A stretch of DNA of 64,000 nt. Source: Prescottella soli. Its GTDB lineage: Bacteria > Actinomycetota > Actinomycetes > Mycobacteriales > Mycobacteriaceae. How positions within the stretch are numbered: the first letter of the stretch is position 1; each line of letters starts with the position of its first letter. A program made the position numbers and the translations under genes. Positions 54,022 through 64,000 of the stretch are shown here, piece by piece. Below the pieces are notes generated by a model. The model was not told where the DNA came from. It ran no database searches and was given only the letters and a program-made list of their open reading frames with translations. The stretch covers positions 4,774,001-4,838,000 of the forward strand of contig NZ_CP157276.1 of NCBI RefSeq assembly GCF_040024445.1, written 5' to 3'.

Positions 54022-54978
54022 ATGGCAGAAGTACTGGTGCTCGTCGAGCACGCCGAGGGTGCGCTCAAGAAGGTCAGCACCGAGCTCCTCACCGCCGCTC
54101 GCGCGCTCGGTGAGCCGTCCGCCGTCGTCGCCGGCGCGGCCGGCACCGCCGCGAAGCTGGCCGACGCGCTGGCCGCCGCCGGTGCCGCGAAGATCTACGT
54201 CGCCGAGTCCGACGACATCGACGGCTTCCTCGTGACCCCGAAGGTCGACGTTCTCGCCGGCCTGGTCGAGATCGCCAGCCCGGCCGCTGTCGTCCTCGCC
54301 GCCAGCACGGAGGGCAAGGAGGTCGCCGGTCGCCTGGCGGCTCGCATCGGCTCCGGCCTGCTGTCCGACGTCGTCGACGTCAAGGCCGACGGCAGCGCCG
54401 TCCACTCGATCTTCGGTGGCGCGTTCACCGTCGAGGCCAAGGCCAACGGCGAGGTTCCGGTCATCTCGGTCCGCCCGGGTGCCGTCGAGGCCCAGCCGCA
54501 GGCAGCTGCCGGCGAGCAGGTCGTCGTCGAGGTTCCGGCCCAGGACGAGAGCGCCGTCAAGATCGTCTCGCGTGAGCCGATCGTCGGTGGCGACCGCCCC
54601 GAGCTCACCGAGGCGTCGGTTGTCGTCTCCGGTGGCCGCGGCGTCGGCTCGGCCGACAAGTTCTCGGTCGTCGAGGCGCTCGCCGACTCGCTCGGTGCCG
54701 CCGTCGGTGCCTCGCGTGCCGCCGTCGACTCGGGCTACTACCCGGGCCAGTTCCAGGTCGGTCAGACCGGTAAGACGGTCTCGCCGCAGCTGTACATCGC
54801 GCTCGGCATCTCCGGTGCCATCCAGCACCGCGCCGGCATGCAGACCTCGAAGACCATCGTCGCGGTCAACAAGGACGAAGAGGCCCCGATCTTCGAGATC
54901 GCGGACTTCGGCGTCGTGGGCGACCTGTTCAACGTCGCACCGCAGCTGACCGACGCCGTCAAGGCTCACAAGGGCTGA
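54022..54978 (+). CDS. etfA: Electron transfer flavoprotein alpha subunit
   Basis: This is a 318-residue protein (fixB-like) with GGGAGAAG-type ribosome site. The FAD-binding C-terminal domain is clear: [67 protein letters not shown] and [10 protein letters not shown]. It forms the heterodimeric ETF with EtfB. It follows etfB by 45 bases and is closed by a hairpin terminator. Codon bias is strong, suggesting high expression, as expected for a lipid-consuming organism. Confidence 0.96.
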   Translation: MAEVLVLVEHAEGALKKVSTELLTAARALGEPSAVVAGAAGTAAKLADALAAAGAAKIYVAESDDIDGFLVTPKVDVLAGLVEIASPAAVVLAASTEGKEVAGRLAARIGSGLLSDVVDVKADGSAVHSIFGGAFTVEAKANGEVPVISVRPGAVEAQPQAAAGEQVVVEVPAQDESAVKIVSREPIVGGDRPELTEASVVVSGGRGVGSADKFSVVEALADSLGAAVGASRAAVDSGYYPGQFQVGQTGKTVSPQLYIALGISGAIQHRAGMQTSKTIVAVNKDEEAPIFEIADFGVVGDLFNVAPQLTDAVKAHKG

Positions 54979-54996
54979 TCCCGGCCCCGAGGCTCC

Positions 54997-55034
54997 CGAA
55001 ACCCCCGTCACCGATTCCGGTGGCGGGGGTTTCG
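54997..55034 (+). terminator. Hairpin terminator after etfA
   Basis: CGAAACCCCCGTCACC and GGTGGCGGGGGTTTCG pair over 16 positions with one mismatch around GATTCC, 18 bases after the etfA stop. It separates the etf operon from the convergent DUF559 fragment. Confidence 0.8.
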
Positions 55035-55055
55035 CGTTTCGTCGGATGGCCACCG

Positions 55056-55120
55056 CCGCGCGCAGATTCGCCTCCCGCGCGCGCGATCGTGCGCGCGGGG
55101 CGTCAATTCGCGCGCAGCAC
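55056..55120. repeat. Direct repeat A at the 3' end of the DUF559 fragment
   Basis: This element aligns with 55491-55560 at about 86 percent over 65 positions with one 5-base indel. Both contain CCTCCCGCGCG, CGATCGTGC and GGCGTCAAT. Copy A covers the last codons and stop of the DUF559 reading frame; copy B lies upstream of its start. It looks like duplication of a gene end. Confidence 0.75.
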
Positions 55121-55483
55121 CGTGCCCAGTGGCCGCGGCCGACCGTCGCGCCGCGTCATCGCCCGACGGATTCGCTCGCCGATCACCGCCGGGCGGTCCA
55201 GGTCCCGCCAGGTCCACCGCACCACTCCCCAGCCGGCGTCGCGGATCCGGTCCTCGCGCTGCTTCTCCGCGAACACTGCGTCGCCCGGATCCTGGCCGGC
55301 GCGAACGTACTTGCCGTACTTGACCTTCCCGTCGAACTCGCCGACCACGCCGGCGTCGGCGAAGAGGAAGTCGACGCGCCCGAGTAAGCGGCCGTCCGGG
55401 CCCAGCAGCGATGCCTGCAGTTCGGGAATCGGTAGCCCGAGCGCGGCCGTTGCATCGACCTGTGGACAACTCGGGCTGTCCAC
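55103..55483 (-). pseudogene. Fragment of a DUF559/Vsr-like endonuclease-fold protein
   Basis: These 126 residues correspond to the C-terminal domain of the larger actinobacterial DUF559 proteins (usually about 280-300 residues): the [19 protein letters not shown] strand-loop with conserved Glu/Asp and Lys, [20 protein letters not shown] and a final helix. The N-terminal half, often linked to AbiEi-type antitoxin-like sequences, is missing, and only a weak GTG start exists. It is therefore most likely a decayed remnant. A 5' relative of its own 3' end (repeat B) lies just upstream, which points to collapse of a tandem pair. Confidence 0.65.
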
Positions 55484-55490
55484 AGCCGCC

Positions 55491-55560
55491 CCGCGCGCGA
55501 ACTTGCCTCCCGCGCGCTCGATCGTGCACGCGCGGCGTCAATGTGCGCGCGGCGCAGCAC
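55491..55560. repeat. Direct repeat B upstream of the DUF559 fragment
   Basis: This is the partner of repeat A (55056-55120). On the minus strand it reads LRRAHID in the frame where copy A reads LRAN-stop, as expected for the end of a second, lost DUF559 gene copy. The two copies enclose the fragment at a distance of about 435 bases. Confidence 0.7.
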
Positions 55561-55632
55561 GTTCACCGAACCTGCACCGACGCGACACGGAGCCGACGCC
55601 CCAGCGCTGCTCGCGCTCGATAGACCTGCGCC

Positions 55633-56460
55633 ATGACAACTTCGCCGCTCGTCGAGACCGTCTGTTCCGCGCCGGCGCCCGAGATCGCCGGGCCCCGCTA
55701 TTCCCTCCTCGTCTCCTCCGATCGCGAACACCGCGAGGCCGCGCAGCGCCTGCGCTACCGAGTGTTCGCCTCCGAACCCGGCTTCGTGATCCCCCGATCG
55801 CCCGACGCCCGCGACGTCGACAGGTTCGACGACTTCTGTGACCACCTGCTGGTCCGGGACAACGTCTCGGACGAGTTCGTCGGCTGCTATCGCATGCTTC
55901 CGCCGGACGCCGCTCTCGCGGCCGGCGGCTACTACACCGCCACCGAGTTCGATCTCTCCGCGCTCGATCCGGCCGCGCACCGCGTCGTCGAGATGGGACG
56001 CGCGTGCGTCGACACCGCGCACCGGTCGGGGTCGGTCCTCGCGCTGATGTGGGCGGGCATCCTCCACTACCTCCAGTTGACGGGTCACGACACCGTCATG
56101 GGCTGCGTCTCGGTGCCGATGCAGGATCGGCCGGACGCCGTGGCCGGCGCGAACGTGCGGGCCGTGCGCGACTTCCTGCTCGACCGGCACGCCGCGGACC
56201 GCTCGCGGTGGGTGCGGCCGCTGCGCCCCGTCCGGGTGGACGGGCGCTCGCTCGACGACATCACCCCGCCCGCGCGGCCGGCGGTGCCGCCGCTGCTGCG
56301 CGGCTACCTGCGGTTGGGCGCGAAGATCTGCGGCGAGCCGGCGCACGATCCGGACTTCAGGGTGGCGGACTTCGTGGCGCTGCAGAGTCTGCACGGCGCC
56401 GACGTCCGGTACCTGGAGCGGCTGCGGCGGGCGTCGGCCACGATCGAGGCCGCGGCGTGA
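55633..56460 (+). CDS. olsB: OlsB-like ornithine N-acyltransferase (GNAT fold)
   Basis: This 275-residue protein resembles the hemolysin-like GNAT acyltransferases that acylate ornithine to lyso-ornithine lipid: [56 protein letters not shown] and [21 protein letters not shown]. The same family includes acyl-homoserine-lactone-synthase-like folds. The next gene encodes an OlsA-like O-acyltransferase and overlaps by 4 bases, reproducing the olsB-olsA pair (Rv3027c-Rv3026c). Ornithine lipid production is inferred. Confidence 0.8.
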   Translation: MTTSPLVETVCSAPAPEIAGPRYSLLVSSDREHREAAQRLRYRVFASEPGFVIPRSPDARDVDRFDDFCDHLLVRDNVSDEFVGCYRMLPPDAALAAGGYYTATEFDLSALDPAAHRVVEMGRACVDTAHRSGSVLALMWAGILHYLQLTGHDTVMGCVSVPMQDRPDAVAGANVRAVRDFLLDRHAADRSRWVRPLRPVRVDGRSLDDITPPARPAVPPLLRGYLRLGAKICGEPAHDPDFRVADFVALQSLHGADVRYLERLRRASATIEAAA

Positions 56461-57305
56461 GCAACCCGTGGGTGCCGGTCAGCCCGTGCGGGGCCGGGTG
56501 TCTGCCGCAGCGGCCCGCACGGGTGTCGATCGCGACCGCGTGCGGTCGCTGGTTCGCGCTGGTCGCGGTGGCGTCGTGTTCGCTGTTGCTGCCGCTGGTG
56601 CGGCTGCTGCCCGCCCGGAGGCGGTGCGCGGTGCACCGTCTGCTCTCGCGGACAGCGCTGCGTGGCATCGGTATTCGACTCGACGTCACGGGTCGGGTCG
56701 ACGAGGTGGACGGGGGAGTGCTCGTCGTTGCCGGGCACGTGTCGTGGCTCGACATCCTGGTGCTCGCGGCGGTGGTGCCCGGCCGGTTCGTTGCCCGGGC
56801 CGATCTGATCTCGTGGCCGCTGCTCGGCGGGGTCGCGCGCCGGGCCGGCGTCATCCCCATCGTGCGCGACAGCCTGCGCGGGCTGCCGGGCACGGTCTCG
56901 GTGGTGCGGGATCGGCTGGTCGCGGGCGAGACGGTGATCGCGTTCCCGGAGGGCACCACGTGGTGCGGTCGGTCGTTCGGTAGGTTCCGGCCGGCGCTGT
57001 TCCAGGCCGCCGTCGACGCCGGCCGCCCGGTCCTGCCGATCTCGGTCGACTACGTCGACGCCTCGGGCGGACGGACGACGGGTCCGGGCTTCGTCGGCGA
57101 CGAGGGCATCGTGTCCGCGATGCGGCGGGTCCTGCGCAGTCGGGGACTGCGGGCCGAGGTCGTCGTCGGTGCACGTCAGGACCCGGGTTCGTGCCGCCGC
57201 GAACTCGCGCACCGGTGTGAACAGCACGTGCGCCGCGGCGCGGACCGTGGCGTTCAGCGCCTCCTGGCGCAGCTGGAGGGCGGTCGGAGCGAGCAGGCCG
57301 CGTGA
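56457..57305 (+). CDS. olsA: PlsC/OlsA-like 1-acyl-glycerol-3-phosphate acyltransferase
   Basis: This is a 282-residue membrane-associated acyltransferase with a GTG start inside the olsB stop (GTGA). An N-terminal hydrophobic stretch (residues about 25-45) precedes the H-x4-D motif HVSWLD, a GVARRAGVIPIVRD block and FPEGTT (the P-E-G-T substrate site). It would add the second fatty acid to lyso-ornithine lipid or lysophosphatidic acid. The C-terminus has basic and Gln-rich stretches. Coupling to olsB favours the ornithine-lipid role. Confidence 0.82.
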   Translation: MSNPWVPVSPCGAGCLPQRPARVSIATACGRWFALVAVASCSLLLPLVRLLPARRRCAVHRLLSRTALRGIGIRLDVTGRVDEVDGGVLVVAGHVSWLDILVLAAVVPGRFVARADLISWPLLGGVARRAGVIPIVRDSLRGLPGTVSVVRDRLVAGETVIAFPEGTTWCGRSFGRFRPALFQAAVDAGRPVLPISVDYVDASGGRTTGPGFVGDEGIVSAMRRVLRSRGLRAEVVVGARQDPGSCRRELAHRCEQHVRRGADRGVQRLLAQLEGGRSEQAA

Positions 57306-57358
57306 TGGGATGTCCGCCGACGTGCCGGTTCCCGGCGAAGGGCTATCCTTGACGAGCC

Positions 57359-58585
57359 ATGATCTCGTCTGCCCACAGCTCTGCGGTCTACCTCGACCAT
57401 GCCGCGACCACACCCATGTATCCGGCCACGATCGAGGCGATGACCGAGATCTTCGCCACGGTGGGTAATGCCTCGTCGCTGCACGGCTCCGGCCGGGCGG
57501 CCCGGCGGCGGATCGAGGAGTCCCGCGAGTCCATCGCGGCGTGCCTCGGTGCCCGACCGTCCGAGGTGATCTTCACGTCCGGAGGCACCGAGAGCGACAA
57601 CCTCGCCGTCAAGGGCATCTTCTGGGCGCGGCGCGACGCCGATCCCAGGCGGACCCGGATCCTCGCGAGCGCCGTCGAGCACCACGCGGTGCTGGACGCC
57701 GTCGAGTGGCTCGTCGCACACGAGGGCGCGCAGGTGACGTGGCTGCCGGTGGACGCGAGCGGCGCGGTGGATCCCGATGTCGTGCGGGCCGAGTTGGCCG
57801 TGCACGCCGAGGAGACCGCCCTCGTCACCGTCATGTGGGCCAACAACGAGATCGGCACGATCAACCCGATCGCGCAGATCGCGGCCGTCGCGGCCGAGTA
57901 CGACATCCCGATGCACAGCGACGCGGTCCAGGCCGCGGCCCACCTGCCGGTCGACTTCGCGGCCAGCGGGTTGTCCGCGCTGAGCATCGCCGGGCACAAG
58001 CTCGGCGGTCCGCAGGGCGTCGGCGCGCTGCTGCTCGGTCGTCAGGTGCCGTGCGTGCCGCTGCTGCACGGTGGCGGTCACGAGCGGGATCTGCGATCCG
58101 GAACCCACGACACCGCGTCGATCGTCGGGCTCGCCTCGGCGCTGCGGATCACGACGTCGGACATGGAGGCGCGCAGCGCCGAGCTGATCTCGTTGCGGGA
58201 CAGCCTGATCGAGGGTGTACGGCGCATCGCACCCGACGCGGTCCTCAACGGACCGACCGGTGCCGGCAGGCTTCCGGGTAACGCGCACTTCACCTTCCCC
58301 GGCTGCGAGGGTGACTCCCTGCTGATGCTGCTCGACGTCGCGGGTGTCGAATGCTCGACCGGTTCGGCGTGCACGGCCGGTGTGGCGAGCGCGAGTCACG
58401 TACTGACAGCGATGGGTGTCGACCCGGCCGTCGCACGTGGGTCGCTGCGTTTCTCGTTGGGGCACACGTCGACCGAGCGGGACGTCGAGGCCCTGCTGTC
58501 CGCGCTGCCGCAGGTGATCGAACGTGCGCGCGCCGCCGGACTGGCCAGTGCCGGCGCCCGGGGAACGAACGGAGGGGATCGTTAG
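57359..58585 (+). CDS. iscS: Cysteine desulfurase IscS/NifS
   Basis: This is a 408-residue PLP enzyme: [19 protein letters not shown] at the start, [30 protein letters not shown], the PLP lysine in [16 protein letters not shown] and the persulfide Cys in [11 protein letters not shown]. It releases sulfur from cysteine for tRNA thiolation and Fe-S clusters. The adjacent mnmA gene follows with no gap (TAG-ATG), so it likely supplies sulfur for the 2-thiouridine reaction. It is the counterpart of Rv3025c. Confidence 0.95.
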   Translation: MISSAHSSAVYLDHAATTPMYPATIEAMTEIFATVGNASSLHGSGRAARRRIEESRESIAACLGARPSEVIFTSGGTESDNLAVKGIFWARRDADPRRTRILASAVEHHAVLDAVEWLVAHEGAQVTWLPVDASGAVDPDVVRAELAVHAEETALVTVMWANNEIGTINPIAQIAAVAAEYDIPMHSDAVQAAAHLPVDFAASGLSALSIAGHKLGGPQGVGALLLGRQVPCVPLLHGGGHERDLRSGTHDTASIVGLASALRITTSDMEARSAELISLRDSLIEGVRRIAPDAVLNGPTGAGRLPGNAHFTFPGCEGDSLLMLLDVAGVECSTGSACTAGVASASHVLTAMGVDPAVARGSLRFSLGHTSTERDVEALLSALPQVIERARAAGLASAGARGTNGGDR

Positions 58586-59686
58586 ATGCGAGTTCTGGCA
58601 GCGATGAGCGGCGGCGTGGATTCCGCGGTGGCCGCGGCACGCGCGGTGGCCGCCGGCCACGACGTCGTCGGCGTGCACCTGGCACTGTCGACGGCTCCGG
58701 GGACATTGCGTACGGGCTCGCGCGGATGCTGCTCCAAGGAGGACGCGGGCGACGCCAAGCGGGCCGCCGACGTACTCGGAATCCCTTTCTACGTCTGGGA
58801 CTTCGCGGATCGCTTCAAGGAAGACGTGATCGACGACTTCGTCGAGTCGTACGCCGCGGGCGAGACGCCGAATCCGTGCCTGCGCTGCAACGAGAAGATC
58901 AAGTTCTCGGCGCTGGCGGACCGGGCGATCGCGCTCGGCTTCGACGCCGTCGCGACCGGCCACTACGCGCGGCTCGAGGACGGCGTGCTGCGCCGCGCGG
59001 TGGACGCCGACAAGGACCAGTCCTACGTGCTCGCGGTCCTCACCGCCGGCCAGCTCTCGCGGGCGATGTTCCCGGTCGGGGACACCCCGAAGGAACAGAT
59101 CCGCGCCGAGGCCGCCGAACGCGGACTCGCGGTCGCGAACAAGCCCGACAGCCACGACATCTGCTTCATCCCGTCCGGTGATACCCGCGCGTTCCTCGGC
59201 GCCAAGATCGGGATCCGTCCCGGCGCCGTCGTCGACGCCGACACCGGTGAGGTCCTCGCGAATCACGATGGCGTGCACGGCTTCACGATCGGACAGCGCA
59301 AGGGCCTCGGTGTGCAGGGCCCGGCGGCGGACGGTCAGCCGCGGTACGTGACGGCGATCGAACCGGAAACGGGCACCGTGCGGGTCGGCTCGGCCGAACG
59401 CCTGAAGGTGTGGACCATCACCGCCGACCGCGCGATCTGGACGTCCGGGCAGGCGCCCGACGGGCCGGTCGAGTGCGTGGTGCAGGTGCGCGCCCACGGG
59501 GGCACCGCCCGCGCGGTGGCGGCGGAGGTCGACGGCGGCATCGTGGTCGAGCTGTCGGAGCCCTTGACCGGCGTCGCGAAGGGGCAGGCCGTCGTGCTCT
59601 ACCGCCCCGACGAGGCCGGCGACGTCGTCATCGGCAGCGGCACCATCTCGGGCACCGGCACGGTCTCGCCGTCGGATCGGCCGTGA
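58586..59686 (+). CDS. mnmA: tRNA 2-thiouridylase MnmA
   Basis: This is a 366-residue protein. The PP-loop is [16 protein letters not shown]; the catalytic Cys pair lies in [12 protein letters not shown] and [14 protein letters not shown]. Further family segments are [15 protein letters not shown] and [11 protein letters not shown]. It thiolates U34 of Lys, Glu and Gln tRNAs. It begins directly after iscS. It ends over the start of a metE-like gene (GTGA), and all three are probably one operon. The Zn-finger N-terminal extension of some MnmA proteins is not seen. Confidence 0.95.
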   Translation: MRVLAAMSGGVDSAVAAARAVAAGHDVVGVHLALSTAPGTLRTGSRGCCSKEDAGDAKRAADVLGIPFYVWDFADRFKEDVIDDFVESYAAGETPNPCLRCNEKIKFSALADRAIALGFDAVATGHYARLEDGVLRRAVDADKDQSYVLAVLTAGQLSRAMFPVGDTPKEQIRAEAAERGLAVANKPDSHDICFIPSGDTRAFLGAKIGIRPGAVVDADTGEVLANHDGVHGFTIGQRKGLGVQGPAADGQPRYVTAIEPETGTVRVGSAERLKVWTITADRAIWTSGQAPDGPVECVVQVRAHGGTARAVAAEVDGGIVVELSEPLTGVAKGQAVVLYRPDEAGDVVIGSGTISGTGTVSPSDRP

Positions 59687-60714
59687 CGGACGCACGGATC
59701 CCCGTCGGTGTCGCGACGGGTGTCGGATCCTGGCCGGGCACCGATCCACGTGGGGCCGCCGAAATCGTCGTCGGTGAGCTTCCCGCGCTGCCGCACCTGG
59801 TGGAGTTGCCGGCCCGCGGCATCGGCGCGGACATGGTCGGCCGGGCGGCGGCGCTGTTGGTCGACATGCCGCTCGACACCTCCACCACCGGATATCGCCT
59901 GGCCCAGCGGGTCGGCGCGGCCACCCGCACCGCACGGGACCTGTTGGCCCGCGACCTGGACGCGCTCGAGGAGGCGTGGGAGCTCGCCGGGCGCCGCGGC
60001 ACCGATCAGCCGGTGAAGGTGCAGGCCGTCGGTCCGCTGACCCTCGCGTCGCAGGTGGAATTGTTCGGCGGGCACCGGGTCCTGACCGATCGTGGCGCGC
60101 TGCGCGACGTCACGGAGTCGCTGGCCGAGGGGATCGCGGCCCACGCCGCAGACGCCGCCCGGCGGCTCGAGTCGCCCATCGTGGTCCAACTCGACGAGCC
60201 CGCGCTGCCGGCGGTACTCGCCGGTTCGCTGCCGGGGGTGTCGATCCTGCAGGCCCCGCGGGCGCTGCCCGAGCCCGAGGCACTGCACGTGCTGCAGTCC
60301 GCGATTGAACGCATCGGCGCGCCGGTCCTGGTGCACTGCTGTGGGGCCGACGTGCCGTGGGGTCTGCTGCGCCGCAGCGGTGCCGCGATGGTCGGCTTCG
60401 ACGTGAGCGCGCTGCGGACGTCGGACCTCGACGGCGTCGGGGAACTGCTCGACGCGGGCGTCGACCTGGCGCTGGGTCTCGTGCCGACGACCGCGTCGGA
60501 CCGTGCCCCCGGGTGGCGGGAGCTGGCCGAGCCGGCGACGCGGCTGCTGGACCGTCTCGGTTTCGCCCGCACACTGCTGTCGTCGCGGGTGGCCGTGACG
60601 CCGAGCTGCGGCCTGGCCGGGGCGGGAAGCGACTGGGCCCGCTCGGCACTGCGCGCGGCGAACGAACTGACCCGCGCGTTCGCCGACGGCGCGGACCCGT
60701 CCGCGATGCCCTGA
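59683..60714 (+). CDS. Cobalamin-independent methionine synthase-like protein (short form)
   Basis: This 343-residue protein resembles the C-terminal barrel of MetE/UroD-type enzymes: [17 protein letters not shown] at the start, [31 protein letters not shown] and [16 protein letters not shown]. Zinc ligands His/Cys (HCCGAD) and Cys (SCGLA) are present, but the whole N-terminal half of true MetE is absent. Short forms such as Rv3015c may act with other methyl donors. The GTG start overlaps the mnmA stop. It precedes ligA by 52 bases. Confidence 0.85.
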   Translation: MTDARIPVGVATGVGSWPGTDPRGAAEIVVGELPALPHLVELPARGIGADMVGRAAALLVDMPLDTSTTGYRLAQRVGAATRTARDLLARDLDALEEAWELAGRRGTDQPVKVQAVGPLTLASQVELFGGHRVLTDRGALRDVTESLAEGIAAHAADAARRLESPIVVQLDEPALPAVLAGSLPGVSILQAPRALPEPEALHVLQSAIERIGAPVLVHCCGADVPWGLLRRSGAAMVGFDVSALRTSDLDGVGELLDAGVDLALGLVPTTASDRAPGWRELAEPATRLLDRLGFARTLLSSRVAVTPSCGLAGAGSDWARSALRAANELTRAFADGADPSAMP

Positions 60715-60757
60715 ACGGGCGTCCGCGACCGCGAAAACTGTCGCCAGGCTGCGATAA

Positions 60758-62872
<2,115 letters not shown>

Positions 62873-63215
62873 GGGCCCCGACACCGCGAGGGGGCAGAAG
62901 CACAGTGCGACAGCAACATTCACACTGCCGCGCCGCGCTTGTCTACGTGATGAACGCCACTTCTACGACGCGCGGTCGTTGAGGGGCGGTCCCCGGCGGG
63001 CGGAAGTCGGGCTCGTCGGGTCCCGTGTTCGGGCGGTGCGGCCGGAGGCGTCGGTGCTGGTGGGAATCGGTGCGGGTGTGGTCGCACCACACGGCGGTGG
63101 TCCGGGTCGGCGGGAATGTGGCCCATGATCATATTCGTCCGGAATGTGGTGCGAGTCTCAAATCGGCTTCTGAATCGGTTTTCCGGCCGGGGCCATCGGC
63201 TGACATAGTGACGCC
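62873..63215. other. Gene-free region after ligA
   Basis: About 340 bases without a convincing gene. Two near-identical 11-mers, CGGGAATGTGG (63111-63121) and CCGGAATGTGG (63139-63149), are 28 bases apart and flank GATCAT. CATAGT ends 6 bases before the next ATG, so that gene may be leaderless. Nothing else recognisable was seen. Confidence 0.5.
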
Positions 63216-63704
63216 ATGATCGATATCCGACCCGCTACACCTGCCGACTACGAGACCGTCGGAGAACTGACCGCCGACGTCTACATCGGTGGTGGCTTCG
63301 TATCGGAGGCGGACATGTACGCCGATCGTCTGCGCGACACCGCAACCCGCGCCGAGCAGGCGAAGGTCGTGGTGGCCGAGGTCGACGGCGAGATCGTCGG
63401 CTCGGTGACCATCGCCGAGCCCGCGTCCGCGTTCGCCGACGTCGCCGAGAAGGGCGAACTCGAGTTCCGCATGCTCGCCGTCTCCGAGGCGGCGCGCGGC
63501 AAGGGCGTCGGATCGGCGCTCGTGCGGCACGTGCTCGACGTCGCCTACGACCGCGGCGACCGCGCCGTCGTCATCTCGACGCAGTCCGACATGGTCGACG
63601 CCCGCCGGATCTACGACCGCAACGGCTTCGTGCCCGCCCCGGAACGCAACTGGGAGCCCGTGCCCGGCATGGAGCTCACTGCGCTGGTGCGCGAACTCGT
63701 GTGA
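63216..63704 (+). CDS. GNAT-family N-acetyltransferase
   Basis: This is a 162-residue protein. The acetyl-CoA site is FRMLAVSEAARGKGVGSALV (R/Q-x-x-G-x-G), and Y-D-R-N-G-F-x-P (IYDRNGFVPAPERNW) closes the fold. The substrate is unknown; members include small-molecule and protein N-acetyltransferases. It is preceded by a CATAGT box 6 bases before the ATG and followed by a short GC-rich hairpin. It is convergent with the GAF-like gene. Confidence 0.82.
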   Translation: MIDIRPATPADYETVGELTADVYIGGGFVSEADMYADRLRDTATRAEQAKVVVAEVDGEIVGSVTIAEPASAFADVAEKGELEFRMLAVSEAARGKGVGSALVRHVLDVAYDRGDRAVVISTQSDMVDARRIYDRNGFVPAPERNWEPVPGMELTALVRELV

Positions 63705-63729
63705 AAAATCCCGGCCGTCAGGCTGGCCG

Positions 63730-64000
63730 TTACCCGAGGACGGTGGCGAGGATCCCGGTCAGGTAGCCGAGCCGCGCCACCTCCGAGGGGCGGAAGTCGG
63801 GGCCGCCGGGCCGGCCCAGCAGCAGGGCCCGGCCGGTGGTGCCGAGCGGCGCCGCGGCGAGGGTGGTGTCCATGTCGCGCCACGTCTGCGGCACCCAGTC
63901 CTCGTCGCCGTCGAGGACGGTTGCCTTCTTGAGCGGCATCCACGGCGCGTCGCCGGCGTGGGTCTCCGGTGCACCGGGGCTGCCGACCACCCGGAAGGCG
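63730..64000 (-). CDS. C-terminal end of a GAF-domain-like protein (partial)
   Basis: The reading frame runs off the right edge of the window and gives the last 89 residues, ending in TAA at 63730. The segment ALLLGRPGGPDFRPSEVARL resembles the final helix of GAF domains found in actinobacterial regulators and sensor proteins. Upstream residues AFRVVGSPGAPETHAGDAP and MPLKKATVLDG fit no motif that I can name. The gene start and other domains are outside the window. Confidence 0.5.
   Translation of the reverse strand, partial: AFRVVGSPGAPETHAGDAPWMPLKKATVLDGDEDWVPQTWRDMDTTLAAAPLGTTGRALLLGRPGGPDFRPSEVARLGYLTGILATVLG

Overview
The window looks like chromosomal DNA of a mycolic-acid actinobacterium, most likely Rhodococcus (or the close relatives Prescottella/Nocardia). 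The reasons are: very high GC throughout, frequent GTG/TTG starts, many start codons sitting 6-8 nt after a TANNNT hexamer with no Shine-Dalgarno (leaderless mRNAs), and a gene order from about 28.6 kb onward that follows the Mycobacterium tuberculosis block Rv3051c-Rv3014c (nrdHIEF, fecB, ctaD, serB2, ABC ATPase, NUDIX, echA17, two methyltransferases, PQQ-type lipoprotein, acyltransferase, GT4, GH57, methyltransferase, fixAB, olsB/olsA-like pair, iscS, mnmA, metE-like, ligA). The M. tuberculosis comparison is from memory, not from a search.

Layout. 0-1.2 kb: tail of a thioesterase-like protein, a GyrI-like protein and a GNAT acetyltransferase. 1.2-4.2 kb: an arsenic-resistance module (two ArsR repressors, CadI/ArsI-type VOC protein, ArsC reductase, ACR3 efflux pump). 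It sits between a GNAT gene and an XRE-cupin regulator and has a decayed copy of the regulator's 5' end at its left edge. 4.4-11.1 kb: XRE-cupin regulator, a FluC/CrcB pair, phosphoglucomutase, an MFS transporter, a VIT1-like metal transporter, a MauE/DsbA-type redox pair and tRNA-Ala(GGC). 11.2-16.9 kb: GNAT, ABM-fold monooxygenase, TetR regulator, secreted lipase, FhuF-like protein, COG0523 GTPase and BluB. 16.9-18.4 kb: a DEAD-box helicase with a tandemly repeated tail. 18.5-22.6 kb: a divergent molybdopterin cluster (moaE, a moaC-moaB/mog fusion, moeA / moaA, moaD). 22.6-28.0 kb: NmrA-like oxidoreductase, nadE, nucleosidase, META lipoprotein, a TetR/flavin reductase divergent pair and a siderophore-interacting flavoprotein.

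28.4-32.5 kb: the class Ib ribonucleotide reductase operon nrdHIEF behind two candidate NrdR boxes 32 bp apart. 32.5-36.2 kb: RDD membrane protein, VOC protein, NUDIX hydrolase and two tandem iron-siderophore binding lipoproteins with overlapping IdeR-like boxes. 36.3-41.3 kb: ctaD with a DosR/DevR-like box in its upstream region, then serB, a PTH2-domain protein and an ABC ATPase. 41.4-52.9 kb: NUDIX, enoyl-CoA hydratase, methyltransferases, PQQ-type lipoprotein, alanine dehydrogenase with a GC-poor patch, then genes related to the mycobacterial polymethylated-polysaccharide cluster (acyltransferase, GT4, GH57, methyltransferase). 53.0-64 kb: etfBA behind a perfect 20-bp palindrome, a decayed DUF559 gene with direct repeats, an ornithine-lipid-type acyltransferase pair, iscS-mnmA-metE-like, ligA, a GNAT and the end of a GAF-like protein.

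The window is mostly housekeeping. I do not see a convincing new multi-gene system. The best leads are at the regulatory and genome-dynamics level: the flanked arsenic module, a dispersed inverted repeat between convergent genes (27.1 and 32.5 kb), the DosR-like box before ctaD, the etf palindrome, the GC-poor patch in ald, and the duplicated remnants around the DUF559 fragment.
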